Shown in pieces: positions 15,601 to 30,500 of a DNA stretch of 64,000 bases. Source of the stretch: Glandiceps talaboti (Eukaryota; Hemichordata; Enteropneusta; Spengelidae); contig NC_135561.1 in the NCBI RefSeq assembly GCF_964340395.1, forward strand, positions 22,653,986 through 22,717,985, in the 5' to 3' direction. The position numbers and the translations under genes are program-made. Positions within the stretch are counted from its first letter, which is position 1. Each line of letters starts with the position of its first letter. The notes under the pieces were generated by a model. That model was not told the DNA's origin and did not search any database. It was given only the letters and a program-made list of their open reading frames with translations.

Positions 15601-18600
15601 CATACATTCATATCAAGTTATCTGTATATACAAAATAGATTCCCATACATTCATATCAAGTTATCTGTATATACAAAATAGACTCCCATACATTCTTATC
15701 AAGTTATCTGTATATACAAAATAGATTCCCATACATTCATATCAAGTTATCTGTATATACAAAATAGATTCCCATACATTCATATCGTTATCTGTATATA
15801 CAAAATAGACTCCCATACATCCATATCAAGTTATCTGTATATACAAAATAGATTCCCATACATTCATATCAAGTTATCTGTATATACAAAATAGACTCCC
15901 ATACATTCACATCAAGTTATCTATATATACAAAATACAATCCCATACATTCATATCAAGTTATCTTTATATACAAAATAGATTCCCATACATTCACATCA
16001 AGTTATCTGTATATACAAAATAGACTCCCATACATTCACATCAAGTTATCTATATATACAAAATAGACTTCCATACATTCATATCAAGTTATCTATATAT
16101 ACAAAATACAATCCCATACATTCACATCAAGTTATCTTTATATACAAAATAGATTCCCATACATTCATATCAAGTTATCTTTATATACAAAATAGATTCC
16201 CATACATTCATATCAAGTTATCTGTATATACAAAATAGACTCCCATACATTCACATCAAGTTATCTATATATACAAAATACAATCCCATACATTCATATC
16301 AAGTTATCTTTATATACAAAATAGATTCCCATACATTCACATCAAGTTATCTGTATATACAAAATAGATTCCCATACATTCATATCAAGTTATCTATATA
16401 TACAAAATAGATTCCCATACATTCATATCAAGTTATCTATATATACAAAATACAATCCCATACATTCATATCAAGTTATCTAGATATACAAAATAGATTC
16501 CCATACATTCATATCAAGTTATCTGTATATACAAAATAGATTCCCATACATTCACATCAAGTTATCTATATATACAAAATAGATTCCCATACATTCACAT
16601 CAAGTTATCTATATATACAAAATAGATTCCCATACATTCACATCATCTATGTTATCTAAATATACAAAATAAACTCCTATACATTCATATCATCTATGTT
16701 ATCTAGATATACAAAATAAATTCCCATACATTCATATCAAGTTATCTATATATACAAAATAGATTCCCATACATTCATATCAAGTTATCTGTATATACAA
16801 AATAGACTCCCATACATTCATATCAAGTTATCTATATATACAAAATAGATTCCCATACATTCATATCAAGTTATCTATATATACAAAATAGATTCCCATA
16901 CATTCATATCAAGTTATCTGTATATACAAAATAGACTCCCATACATTCACATCAAGTTATCTATATATACAAAATAGACTCCCATACATTCATATCAAGT
17001 TATCTATATATACAAAATAGATTCCCATACATTCATATCAAGTTATCTGTATATACAAAATAGATTCCCATACATTCATATCAAGTTATCTGTATATACA
17101 AAATAGATTCCCATACATTCATATCAAGTTATCTGTATATACAAAATAGACTCCCATACATTCTTATCAAGTTATCTGTATATACAAAATAGATTCCCAT
17201 ACATTCATATCAAGTTATCTGTATATACAAAATAGATTCCCATACATTCATATCGTTATCTGTATATACAAAATAGACTCCCATACATTCATATCAAGTT
17301 ATCTGTATATACAAAATAGATTCCCATACATTCATATCAAGTTATCTGTATATACAAAATAGACTCCCATACATTCACATCAAGTTATCTATATATACAA
17401 AATACAATCCCATACATTCATATCAAGTTATCTTTATATACAAAATAGATTCCCATACATTCACATCAAGTTATCTGTATATACAAAATAGACTCCCATA
17501 CATTCACATCAAGTTATCTATATATACAAAATAGACTTCCATACATTCATATCAAGTTATCTATATATACAAAATACAATCCCATACATTCACATCAAGT
17601 TATCTTTATATACAAAATAGATTTCCATACATTCATATCAAGTTATCTTTATATACAAAATAGATTCCCATACATTCATATCAAGTTATCTGTATATACA
17701 AAATAGACTCCCATACATTCACATCAAGTTATCTATATATACAAAATACAATCCCATACATTCATATCAAGTTATCTTTATATACAAAATAGATTCCCAT
17801 ACATTCACATCAAGTTATCTGTATATACAAAATAGACTCCCATACATTCACATCAAGTTATCTGTATATACAAAATAGACTCCCATACATTCACATCAAG
17901 TTATCTATATATACAAAATACAATCCCATACATTCATATCAAGTTATCTTTATATACAAAATAGATTCCCATACATTCATATCAAGTTATCTTTATATAC
18001 AAAATAGATTCCCATACATTCACATCAAGTTATCTGTATATACAAAATAGACTCCCATACATTCACATCAAGTTATCTATATATACAAAATACAATCCCA
18101 TACATTCATATCAAGTTATCTATATATACAAAATAGATTCCCATACATTCATATCAAGTTATCTTTATATACAAAATACAATCCCATACATTCATATCAA
18201 GTTATCTTTATATACAAAATACAATCCCATACATTCATATCAAGTTATCTATATATACAAAATACAATCCCATACATTCATATCAAGTTATCTGTATATA
18301 CAAAATAGATTCCCATACATTCATATCAAGTTATCTGTATATACAAAATACAATCCCATACATTCATATCAAGTTATCTATATATACAAAATACAATCCC
18401 ATACATTCATATCAAGTTATCTGTATATACAAAATACAATCCCATACATTCATATCAAGTTATCTGTATATACAAAATAGACTCCCATACATTCACATCA
18501 AGTTATCTATATATACAAAATACAATCCCATACATTCATATCAAGTTATCTTTATATACAAAAGAGATTCCCATACATTCACATCAAGTTATCTGTATAT

Positions 18601-21600
18601 ACAAAATAGACTCCCATACATTCACATCAAGTTATCTATATATACAAAATACAATCCCATACATTCATATCAAGTTATCTGTATATACAAAATAGATTCC
18701 CATACATTCATATCAAGTTATCTGTATATACAAAATAGACTCCCATACATTCATATCAAGTTATCTGTATATACAAAATAGACTCCCATACATTCATATC
18801 AAGTTATCTGTATATACAAAATAGATTCCCATACATTCATATCAAGTTATCTATATATACAAAATACAATCCCATACATTCATATCAAGTTATCTGTATA
18901 TACAAAATAGACTCCCATACATTCATATCAAGTTATCTAGATATACAAAATAGATTCCCATACATTCATATCAAGTTATCTGTATATACAAAATAGACTC
19001 CCATACATTCATATCAAGTTATCTGTATATACAAAATAAATTCCCATACATTCACATCAAGTTATCTGTATATACAAAATACAATCCCATACATTCACAT
19101 CAAGTTATCTATATATACAAAATACAATCCCATACATTCATATCAAGTTATCTTTATATACAAAATAGATTCCCATACATTCATATCATTTATGTTATCT
19201 ATATATACAAAATAGATTCCCATACATTCATATCATCTATGTTATCTAAATATACAAAATAGACTCCCATACATTCATATCAAGTTATCTATATATACAA
19301 AATACAATCCCATACATTCATATCAAGTTATCTGTATATACAAAATAGATTCCCATACATTCATATCAAGTTATCTGTATATACAAAATAGACTCCCATA
19401 CATTCATATCAAGTTATCTGTATATACAAAATAAATTCCCATACATTCACATCAAGTTATCTGTATATACAAAATAGATTCCCATACATTCACATCAAGT
19501 TATCTATATATACAAAATACAATCCCATACATTCATATCAAGTTATCTTTATATACAAAATAGATTCCCATACATTCATATCATCTATGTTATCTATATA
19601 TACAAAATAGATTCCCATACATTCATATCATCTATGTTATCTAGATATACAAAATACAATCCCATACATACACATCAAGTTATCTGTATATACAAATACA
19701 CTTCCATACATACACATCAAGTTATCTGTATATACAAATACACTCCCATACATTCACATCAAGTTATCTATATATACAAAACACAATCCCATAAATTTAT
19801 ATCATGTAATACATAAATTCATTGTTAATTATAGAAATGATATTACCTTCTAAGATACCTCCAGCAACACTCTCTATCAGGGTTGGGTACATATCACTGA
19901 TGTGAAATAATCTGTTGAAAATAGAATATATACTTATTTACCAAATATGCATTACGTACTATATATTTAATATCATGATTTGTGACAAAGAAAGCCTAAA
20001 TGATCAAAACAATTTGGACAAGAAACAATATTTGAACAATGTTGTGTAATGTTATTGTTATTATTATATATTGTTATTTTTTAAAAATAAGTTTTAGTTT
20101 ATTTTATTTCAGATAACCGTGGAATATACAAGTGACATAAGGGCTTGATCCCCCCTCCCCCATAAATACTTAAGGCACCCTTAGTCAGCAATATTTGATT
20201 GACACCTACAAAATCAATTGACTATATAATATTATACATTGTTACAAAGGTCAGTGAAAAGAATATCAATTATTTCCAATATGGAGCGAATAGGCCATGA
20301 ACATCAAAAATCTAAAAACCGACAGATTTTTACAAAACCCCTTTGGTCTCTATTTACGGATTTTCAGACAGATTAGTGCGCATTTGGAAAAAAATTGATC
20401 CCAAGCAAAGTTTTGTAGTCAATATAACACAAGTATATTAACACAGCTATCTTTTTTTTTTCAATGGGAAATCTGACAATTTGAAAGTTGTGAAGGTTGA
20501 CCTTTGATGGTAGTGCTGTACAGGTAACATGAAGTTGTGAAGGTTGACATTTGATGGTAGTGCTGTACAGGTAACATGAAGTTGTGAAGGTTGACATTTG
20601 ATGGTAGTGCTGTACAGGTAACATGAAGTTGTGAAGGTTGACATTTGATGGTAGTGCTGTACAGGTAACATGAAGTTGTGAAGGTTGACATTTGATGGTA
20701 GTGCTGCACAGGTAACATGAAGTTGTGAAGGTTGACATTTGATGGTAGTGCTGTACAGGTAACATGAAGTTGTGAAGGTTGACATTTGATGGTAATGCTG
20801 TACAGGTAACATATGAAGTTGTGAAGGTTGTCAACCTTAGACCTTTGATGGTAGTGCTGTACAGGTAACATGAAGTTGTGAAGGTTGACATTTGATGGTA
20901 GTGCTGTACAGGTAACATGAAGTTGTGAAGGTTGACATTTGATGGTAGTGCTGTACAGGTAACATGAAGTTGTGAAGGTTGACATTTGATGGTAGTGCTG
21001 TACAGGTAACATGAAGTTGTGCAGGTTGACATTTGATGGTAGTGCTGCACAGGTAACATGAAGTTGTGAAGGTTGACATTTGATGGTAGTGCTGCACAGG
21101 TAACATGAAGTTGTGAAGGTTGACATTTGATGGTAGTGCTGCATAGGAGCTTGAGGGTGCACCTTGAACAGTAGTGATGGAACTCCTATTTCTAAATCTT
21201 GCAACCACTGGCGTGGCATAACTATTTAAACATACCCTTTATTCTTGTACCCAGTTTTCTGTATTCCTTTGCCAGCTACAAAACCAGGTGATTTAATTCC
21301 ACCATCGAAGTAAGTTCCTTTGTTTCCTCTGTAAGGCCAGTTACTAGCAGAAGTGAGGACATCACCGCCATTCTTTTCACAAAGGTTACACAATATAATA
21401 TCAATTTTGGAGAGAGAAATCGTGATCTTATTCCCAATTAACGAAATTGAATCATCAGAATTATAATTGATCTGTTTATAATAACATGCAGGAAATGATG
21501 TCATGGTTACCATATACCCTTAACTAGATTGTGGTAATTATTGTGGTAACTTCCTACAATATCCCAAAATCCAAAACTATAGAATTATAGAAAGACTTGT

Positions 21601-24361
21601 TTGCATTATTAAAATGTTGAATAAATAATTGAAGAGCAATTTAGTCATCCAAAATCATATTTACCATATATTAGTTTGACTGACTGACTGACTGACTGAC
21701 TGACTGACTGACTGACTGACTAACTGACTGACTGACTGACTGACTGACTGGTTTGATTTGCTTGGTAACACAAAGTGTGATACTAGATAAGGGAACTATT
21801 AGTTTGACTGACTGACTGAATGACTGAATGACTGACTGACTGACTGACTGACTGGTTTGATTTGCTTGGTAACACAAAGTGTGATACTAGCTAAGGGAAC
21901 TTTCAGTTTGACTGACTGACTGACTGACTGACTGACTGACTGGTTTGATTTGCTTGATAATACAAAGTGTGATACTAGATAAGGGAACTTTGACAGAGGT
22001 AGAAGTGAGTGAATTAGCAAAGTATTACAGCATTGAATTATAATAAAGGCAGATGTAGTGCATTTCCATTGCTGTTCATTTATCACCACTTTGTTTATTC
22101 CATAATAACTTACATCAAAGTTTGTTAGTTTATCACCACTTTGTTTACTCCATGACTAATACTTACATCAAAGTGTGTTAGTTTATCACCACTTTGTTTA
22201 CTCCATGACTAATACTTACATCAGAGTTTGTTAGTTTATCACCACTTTGTTTACTCCATGACTAATACTTACATCAGATCTGGAGTTTGTTACTTTATCA
22301 CCACTTTGTTTACTCCATGACTAATATTTACATCAACGTTTGTTAGTTTATCACCACTTTGTTTACTCCATGACTAATACTTACATCAAAGTTTGTTAGT
22401 TTATCACCACTTTGTTTACTCCATGACTAATACTTACATCACAGTTTGTTAGTTTATCACCACTTTGTTTACTCCATGACTAATACTTACATCAAAGTTT
22501 GTTAGTTTATCACCACTTTGTTTACTCCATGACTAATACTTACATCACAGTTTGTTAGTTTATCACCACTTTGTTTACTCCATGACTAATACTTACATCA
22601 AAGTTTGTTAGTTTATCACCACTTTGTTTACTCCATGACTAATACTTACATCAAAGTTTGTTAGTTTATCACCACTTTGTTTACTCCATGACTAATACTT
22701 ACATCAAAGTTTGTTAGTTTATCACCACTTTATTTACTCCATGACTAATACTTACATCACAGTTTGTTAGTTTATCACCACTTTGTTTACTCCATAACTA
22801 ATACTTACATCAGAGTTTGTTAGTTTATCACCACTTTGTTTACTCCATGACTAATACTTACATCAAAGTTTGTTAGTTTATCACCACTTTGTTTACTCCA
22901 TGACTAATACTTACATCAAAGTTTGTTAGTTTATCACCACTTTGTTTACTCCATGACTAATACTTACATCAAAGTTTGTTAGTTTATCACCACTTTGTTT
23001 ACTCCATGACTAATACTTACATCAAAGTTTGTTAGTTTATCACCACTTTGTTTACTCCATGACTAATACTTACAGCAAAGTTTGTTAGTTTATCACCACT
23101 TTGTTTACTCCATGACTAATACTTACATCACAGTTTGTTAGTTTATCACCACTTTGTTTACTCCATGACTAATACTTACATCACAGTTTGTTAGTTTATC
23201 ACCACTTTGTTTACTCCATGACTAATACTTACATCAAACTTTGTTAGTTTATCACCACTTTGTTTACTCCATGACTAATACTTACATCACAGTTTGTTAG
23301 TTTATCACCACTTTGTTTACTCCATAACTAATACTTACATCAGAGTTTGTTAGTTTATCACCACTTTGTTTACTCCATGACTAATAACTTACATCATAGT
23401 TTGTTAGTTTATCACCACTTTGTTTACTCCATAACTAATACTTACATCAAAGTTTGTTAGTTTATCACCACTTTGTTTACTCCATGACTAATACTTACAT
23501 CAAAGTTTGTTAGTTTATCACCACTTTGTTTACTCCATGACTAATACTTACATCAGAGTTTGTTAGTTTATCACCACTTTATTTACTCCATGACTAATAC
23601 TTACATCAAAGTTTGTTAGTTTATCACCACTTTGTTTACTCCATGACTAATATTTACATCAAAGTTTGTTAGTTTATCACCACTTTATTTACTCCATGAC
23701 TAATACTTACATCAAAGTTTGTTAGTTTATCACCACTTTGTTTACTCCATAACTAATACTTACATCAGAGTTTGTTAGTTTATCACCACTTTGTTTGTTT
23801 ACTCCATGACTAATACTTACATCAAAGTTTGTTAGTTTATCACCACTTTGTTTACTCCATGACTAATACTTACATCAGAGTTTGTTAGTTTATCACCACT
23901 TTGTTTACCCCATGACTAATACTTACATCAAAGTTTGTTAGTTTATCACCACTTTGTTTACTCCATGACTAATACTTACATCAAAGTTTGTTAGTTTATC
24001 ACCACTTTGTTTACTCCATGACTAATACTTACATCAAAGTTTGTTAGTTTATCACCACTTTGTTTACTCCATGACTAATACTTACATCAGAGTGAAATAT
24101 GATTAGAGAGTCATTGTACATGCCAGCAGCCTTTAATTCATCAAACACTGTTCCAGCCATGCTGTCCATCAATGTAACTTGCCCTAAAAAGATATGTATA
24201 GGAAGGGCAGGCAAGTTAATAAAGATTCAAAAAATGTATCCAAATATGTCAAGCAACAAGACCACACCCATAGCAACAGCCGAATACAGTTGTGCTACAA
24301 GGCAATTGGCACTATTTTTTATAAACAAGATGAAGCACATACCCAACTGGAGACTTTAAAT

Positions 24362-24429
<68 letters not shown>

Positions 24430-24503
24430 TGTGTGTGTGTGTGAGTGTCTGTGTGTGTGTGTGTCTGTGTGTGTCTGTGTGTGTGTCTGTGTGTATGTCT
24501 GTC

Positions 24504-24570
<67 letters not shown>

Positions 24571-27500
24571 TTGATCATGTTGTACAGAAAAAAAGCAAAC
24601 TTGCCTGCATATATTCTTCTGTTACTGTCTTCGATATAAGGATACAGATCCTCCCATTTTTGAGGAACCTACTCGTTGAAAAGAAAGAATGCATGAATAA
24701 ATGAATAAAAGAATGAATGAATGAATGAATGAATGAATGAATGAATGAATTCTCAGAGACTATTAAATGAATGCATTTAACTTCAAACGAGCCCCAGTTT
24801 AGATGGCTTATATCCCTAGATTTTATCACTGTTTGGTTGTGGTAGAAAAGACCATACCAACCATGGATTGTAACATTATTTGGCAGGGGTGGGAAAGACT
24901 ATAACCCAGCTAAAACAGCTAGACTGTAACATTATTTGGTAGGGGTGGGAAAGACTATAACCCAGCCAAAGCAACTAGACTGTAACATTAGTTGGTAGTG
25001 GTGGAAGTGGAAAAGACTAAACCCAGCCAAAGCAGCTAGACTGTAACATTATTTGGTAGGGGTGGAAATAGAAAAGTCTAAACCCAGCCAAAGCAGCTAG
25101 ATTGTAACATTATTTGGTAGGGGTGGAAGTGGAAAAGACTAAACCCAACCAAAGCAGCTAGATTGTAACATTATTTGGTAGGGGTGGAAATAGAAAAGAG
25201 TAAACCCAGCCAAAGCAGCTAGACTGTAACATTATTTGATAGGGATGGAGTGGAAAAGACTAAACCCAGCCAAAGCAGCTAGACTGTAACATTATTTGGT
25301 AGGGGTGGAAGTGGAAAAGACTCCCCGCCAAAGCAGCTAGACTGTAACATTATTTGATAGGGATGGAGTGGAAAAGACTAAACCCAGCCAAAGCAGCTAG
25401 ACTGTAACATTATTTGCTAGGGGTGGAAGTGGAAAAGACTAAACGCAGCCAAAGCAGCTAGATTGTAACATTATTTGGTAGGGGTGGAAGTGGAAAAGAC
25501 TAAACCCAGCCAAAACAGCTAGATTGTAACATTATTTGCTAGGGGTGGAAGTGGAAAAGACTAAACGCAGCCAAAGCAGCTAGATTGTAACATTATTTGG
25601 TAGGGGTGGAAATAGAAAAGACTAAACCCAGCCAAAACAGCTAGATTGTAACATTATTTGGTAGGGGTGGAAATGGAAAAGACTAAACCCAGCCAAAGCA
25701 GCTAGATTGTAACATTATTTGGTAGGGGTGGAAATAGAAAAGAGTAAACCCAGCCAAAGCAGCTAGACTGTAACATTATTTAGTAGGGGTGGAAATGGAA
25801 AAGACTAAACCCAGCCAAAACAGCTGGACTGTAACATTATTTGGTAGGGGTGGAAATGGAAAAGACTAAACCCAGCCAAAACAGCTGGACTGTAACATTA
25901 TTTGGTAGGGGTGGAAATTGAAATGACTAAACCCAGCCAAAGAAGCTAGACTGTAACATATTTTGGTAGGGGTGGAAATGGAAAAGACTAAACCCAGCCA
26001 AAGCAGCTAGACTGTAACATTATTTAGTAGGGGTGGAAATGGAAAAGACTAAACCCAGCCAAAGCAGCTAGACTGTAACATTATTTAGTAGGAGTGGAAA
26101 TGGAAAAGACTAAACCCAGCCAAAGCAGCTAGACTGTAACATTATTTAGTAGGGGTGGAAATGGAAAAGACTAAACCCAGCCAAAGCAGCTAGACTGTAA
26201 CATTATTTAGTAGGGGTGGAAATGGAAAAGACTAAACCCATAATGATTTAAAGGTGCACTAGCTGCAACTGGAATATTTTTAAAATGTTTAAGTACAATA
26301 ACTTAATTATAATATGTACACCTTCAACAATATTCCATGATCTGTTGGTTTGTTTTTAGCTGTATGCACGATAAATCAAATCACATTGATTTTTGTCTGT
26401 ACCTAAAAAACGGCGCCCCCAATGGCGATCACGATTTCAAGGGGTTTCTGTACTGCTTATGGATAATATCGACCACTGATTAACTTGTACAATCATCTAA
26501 ATAATCAATAATGTTTTTTTAAAATTCAATAAATATATTGGTGTTGTTTAAAATGATACTGTAGTTACAACTTTTACAGTTTGAACATAGAGACATTCAA
26601 CACCAAAATTTCGCTCAAGATTTAAACTTGCTACTATGCTACCTACAGATAATATTGACAACTAATTAATAGATACAATGTCTTTTTATGAGTAACTGTT
26701 CGATTTTTAGTGAATGGAACTTTGGTGATAAGATGAAAAAATGCCCCAGCTGTTGTTGGTGCAGATTTAAGTATGAGACATTATTGTTAAGTTTGTTATT
26801 GTTTTCCACAAAACAGAACTAAAAGTTATAATGTTAATACATTTCGTATGTAATATTGGCAACAGTGACATAGGTATTAGTAGTGTCTGTTAACAGTGAC
26901 ATAGCGATTAGTAGTGTCTGTTAACAGTGACATAGATATTAGTAGTGTCTGTTAACAGTGACATAGGTATTAGTAGTGTCTGTTAACAGTGATATAGGTA
27001 TTAGTAGTGTCTGTTAACAGTGACATAGATATTAGTAGTGTCTGTTAACAGTGACAAAGGTATTAGTAGTGTCTGTTAACAGTGATATAGGTATTAGTAG
27101 TGTCTGTTAACAGTGACATAGCTATTAGTAGTGTCTGTTAACAGTGACATAGGTATTAGTAGTGTCTGTTAACATTGACATAGGTATTAGTAGTGCCTGT
27201 TAACAGTGACATATGTATTAGTAGTGTCTGTTAACAGTGACATAGATATTAGTAGTGTCTGTTAACAGTGACATAGGTATTAGTAGTGTCTGTTAACAGT
27301 GACATAGGTATTAGTCAGGGTATTAGTAGTGTCTGTTAACAGTGACATAGGTATTAGTAGTGTCTGTTAACAGTGACATAGGTATTAGTAATGTCTTTTA
27401 ACAGTGACATAGGTATTAGTAGTGTCTGCTAACAGTGACATAGGTATTAGTAGTGTCTGTTAACAGTGACATAGCTATTAGTAGTGTCTGTTAACAGTGA

Positions 27501-30500
27501 TATAGGTATTAGTAGTGTCTGTTAACAGTGACATAGCTATTAGTAGTGTCTGTTAACAGTGACATAGGTATTAGTAGTGTCTGTTAACAGTGACATAGGT
27601 ATTAGTAGTGTCTTTTAACAGTGACATAGGTATTAGTAGTGTCTGTTAACAGTGACATAGCTATTAGTAGTGTCTGTTAACAGTGACATAGCTATTAGTA
27701 GTGTCTGTTAACAGTGACATAGCTATTAGTAGTGTCTGTTAACAGTGACATAGCTATTAGTAGTGTCTGTTAACAGTGACATAGGTATTAGTAGTGTCTT
27801 TTAACAGTGACATAGGTATTAGTAGTGTCTGTTAACAGTGACATAGGTATTAGTAGTGTCTGTTAACAGTGACATAGGTATTAGTAGTGTCTGTTAACAG
27901 TGACATAGCTATAAGTAGTGTCTGTTAACAGTGACATAGCTATTAGTAGTGTCTGTTAACAGTGACATAGCTATTAGTAGTGTCTGTTAACAGTGACATA
28001 GGTATTAGTAGTGTCTTTTAACAGTGACATAGGTATTAGTAGTGTCTGCTAACAGTGACATAGGTATTAGTAGTGTCTGTTAACAGTGATATAGCTATTA
28101 GTAGTGTCTGTTAACAGTGACATAGGTATTAGTAGTGTCTTTTAACAGTGACATAGGTATTAGTAGTGTCTGCTAACAGTGACATAGGTATTAGTAGTGT
28201 CTGTTAACAGTGACATAGCTATTAGTAGTGTCTGTTAACAGTGACATAGCTATTAGTAGTGTATGTTAACAGTGACATAGGTATTAGTAGTGTCTGTTAA
28301 CAGTGACATATGTATTAGTAGTGTCTGTTAACAGTGACATAGATATTAGTAGTGTCTGTTAACAGTGACATAGGTATTAGTAGTGTCTGTTAACAGTGAC
28401 ATAGGTATTAGTCAGGGTATTAGTAGTGTCTGTTAACAGTGACATAGGTATTAGTAGTGTCTGTTAACAGTGACATAGGTATTAGTAATGTCTTTTAACA
28501 GTGACATAGGTATTAGTAGTGTCTGTTAACAGTGACATAGGTATTAGTAGTGTCTGTTAACAGTGACATAGCTATTAGTAGTGTCTGTTAACAGTGACAT
28601 AGGTATTAGTAGTGTCTGTTAACAGTGACATAGGTATTAGTAGTGTCTTTTAACAGTGACATAGGTATTAGTAGTGTCTGTTAACAGTGACATAGCTATT
28701 AGTAGTGTCTGTTAACAGTGACATAGCTATTAGTAGTGTCTGTTAACAGTGACATAGCTATTAGTAGCTATAGTGTCTGTTAACAGTGACATAGGTATTA
28801 GTAGTGTCTTTTAACAGTGACATAGGTATTAGTAGTGTCTGCTAACAGTGACATAGGTATTAGTAGTGTCTGTTAACAGTGATATAGCTATTAGTAGTGT
28901 CTGTTAACAGTGACATAGGTATTAGTAGTGTCTGCTAACAGTGACATAGGTATTAGTAGTGTCTGTTAACAGTGACATAGCTATTAGTAGTGTCTGTTAA
29001 CAGTGACATAGCTATTAGTAGTGTATGTTAACAGTGACATAGGTATTAGTAGTGTCTGTTAACAGTGACATAGGTATTAGTAGTGTCTTTTAACAGTGAC
29101 ATAGGTATTAGTAGTGTCTGCTAACAGTGACATAGGTATTAGTAGTGTCTGTTAACAGTGACATAGGTATTAGTAGTGTCTGTTAACAGTGACATAGGTA
29201 TTAGTAGTGTCTGTTAACAGTGACATAGCTATAAGTAGTGTCTGTTAACAGTGACATAGCTATTAGTAGTGTCTGTTAACAGTGACATAGCTATTAGTAG
29301 TGTCTGTTAACAGTGACATAGGTATTAGTAGTGTCTTTTAACAGTGACATAGGTATTAGTAGTGTCTGCTAACAGTGACATAGGTATTAGTAGTGTCTGT
29401 TAACAGTGACATAGCTATTAGTAGTGTCTGTTAACAGTGACATAGGTATTAGTAGTGTCTTTTAACAGTGACATAGGTATTAGTAGTGTCTGCTAACAGT
29501 GACATAGGTATTAGTAGTGTCTGTTAACAGTGACATAGCTATTAGTAGTGTCTGTTAACAGTGACATAGCTATTAGTAGTGTATGTTAACAGTGACATAG
29601 GTATTAGTAGTGTCTGTTAACAGTGACATATGTATTAGTAGTGTCTGTTAACAGTGATATAGATATTAGTAGTGTCTGTTAACAGTAACATAGGTATTAG
29701 TAGTGTCTGTTAACAGTGACATAGGTATTAGTCAGGGTATTAGTAGTGTCTGTTAACAGTGACATAGGTATTAGTAGTGTCTGTTAACAGTGACATAGGT
29801 ATTAGTAATGTCTTTTAACAGTGACATAGGTATTAGTAGTGTCTGTTAACAGTGACATAGGTATTAGTAGTGTCTGTTAACAGTGACATAGCTATTAGTA
29901 GTGTCTGTTAACAGTGACATAGGTATTAGTAGTGTCTGTTAACAGTGACATAGGTATTAGTAGTGTCTTTTAACAGTGACATAGGTATTAGTAGTGTCTG
30001 TTAACAGTGACATAGCTATTAGTAGTGTCTGTTAACAGTGACATAGCTATTAGTAGTGTCTGTTAACAGTGACATAGCTATTAGTAGCTATAGTGTCTGT
30101 TAACAGTGACATAGGTATTAGTAGTGTCTTTTAACAGTGACATAGGTATTAGTAGTGTCTGCTAACAGTGACATAGGTATTAGTAGTGTCTGTTAACAGT
30201 GATATAGCTATTAGTAGTGTCTGTTAACAGTGACATAGGTATTAGTAGTGTCTGCTAACAGTGACATAGGTATTAGTAGTGTCTGTTAACAGTGACATAG
30301 CTATTAGTAGTGTCTGTTAACAGTGACATAGCTATTAGTAGTGTATGTTAACAGTGACATAGGTATTAGTAGTGTCTGTTAACAGTGACATAGGTATTAG
30401 TAGTGTCTTTTAACAGTGACATAGGTATTAGTAGTGTCTGCTAACAGTGACATAGGTATTAGTAGTGTCTGTTAACAGTGACATAGCTATTAGTAGTGTC

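Noticed and set aside
20373-21219. Overlapping minus-strand ORFs of 120-250 residues
   Set aside because: They are the 47-bp repeat read in all three frames, with the same peptide recurring in different phases. They do not carry the sulfatase exon signal and lie in intron 6.
24194-24704. ORFs rich in Cys-Val or Thr-His dipeptides
   Set aside because: They are translations of the TG/CA microsatellite.
24575-24829. 84-codon minus-strand ORF overlapping exon 4
   Set aside because: It is in a different frame from the exon and consists partly of GAAT-repeat translation. Exon 4 is supported by the family alignment instead.
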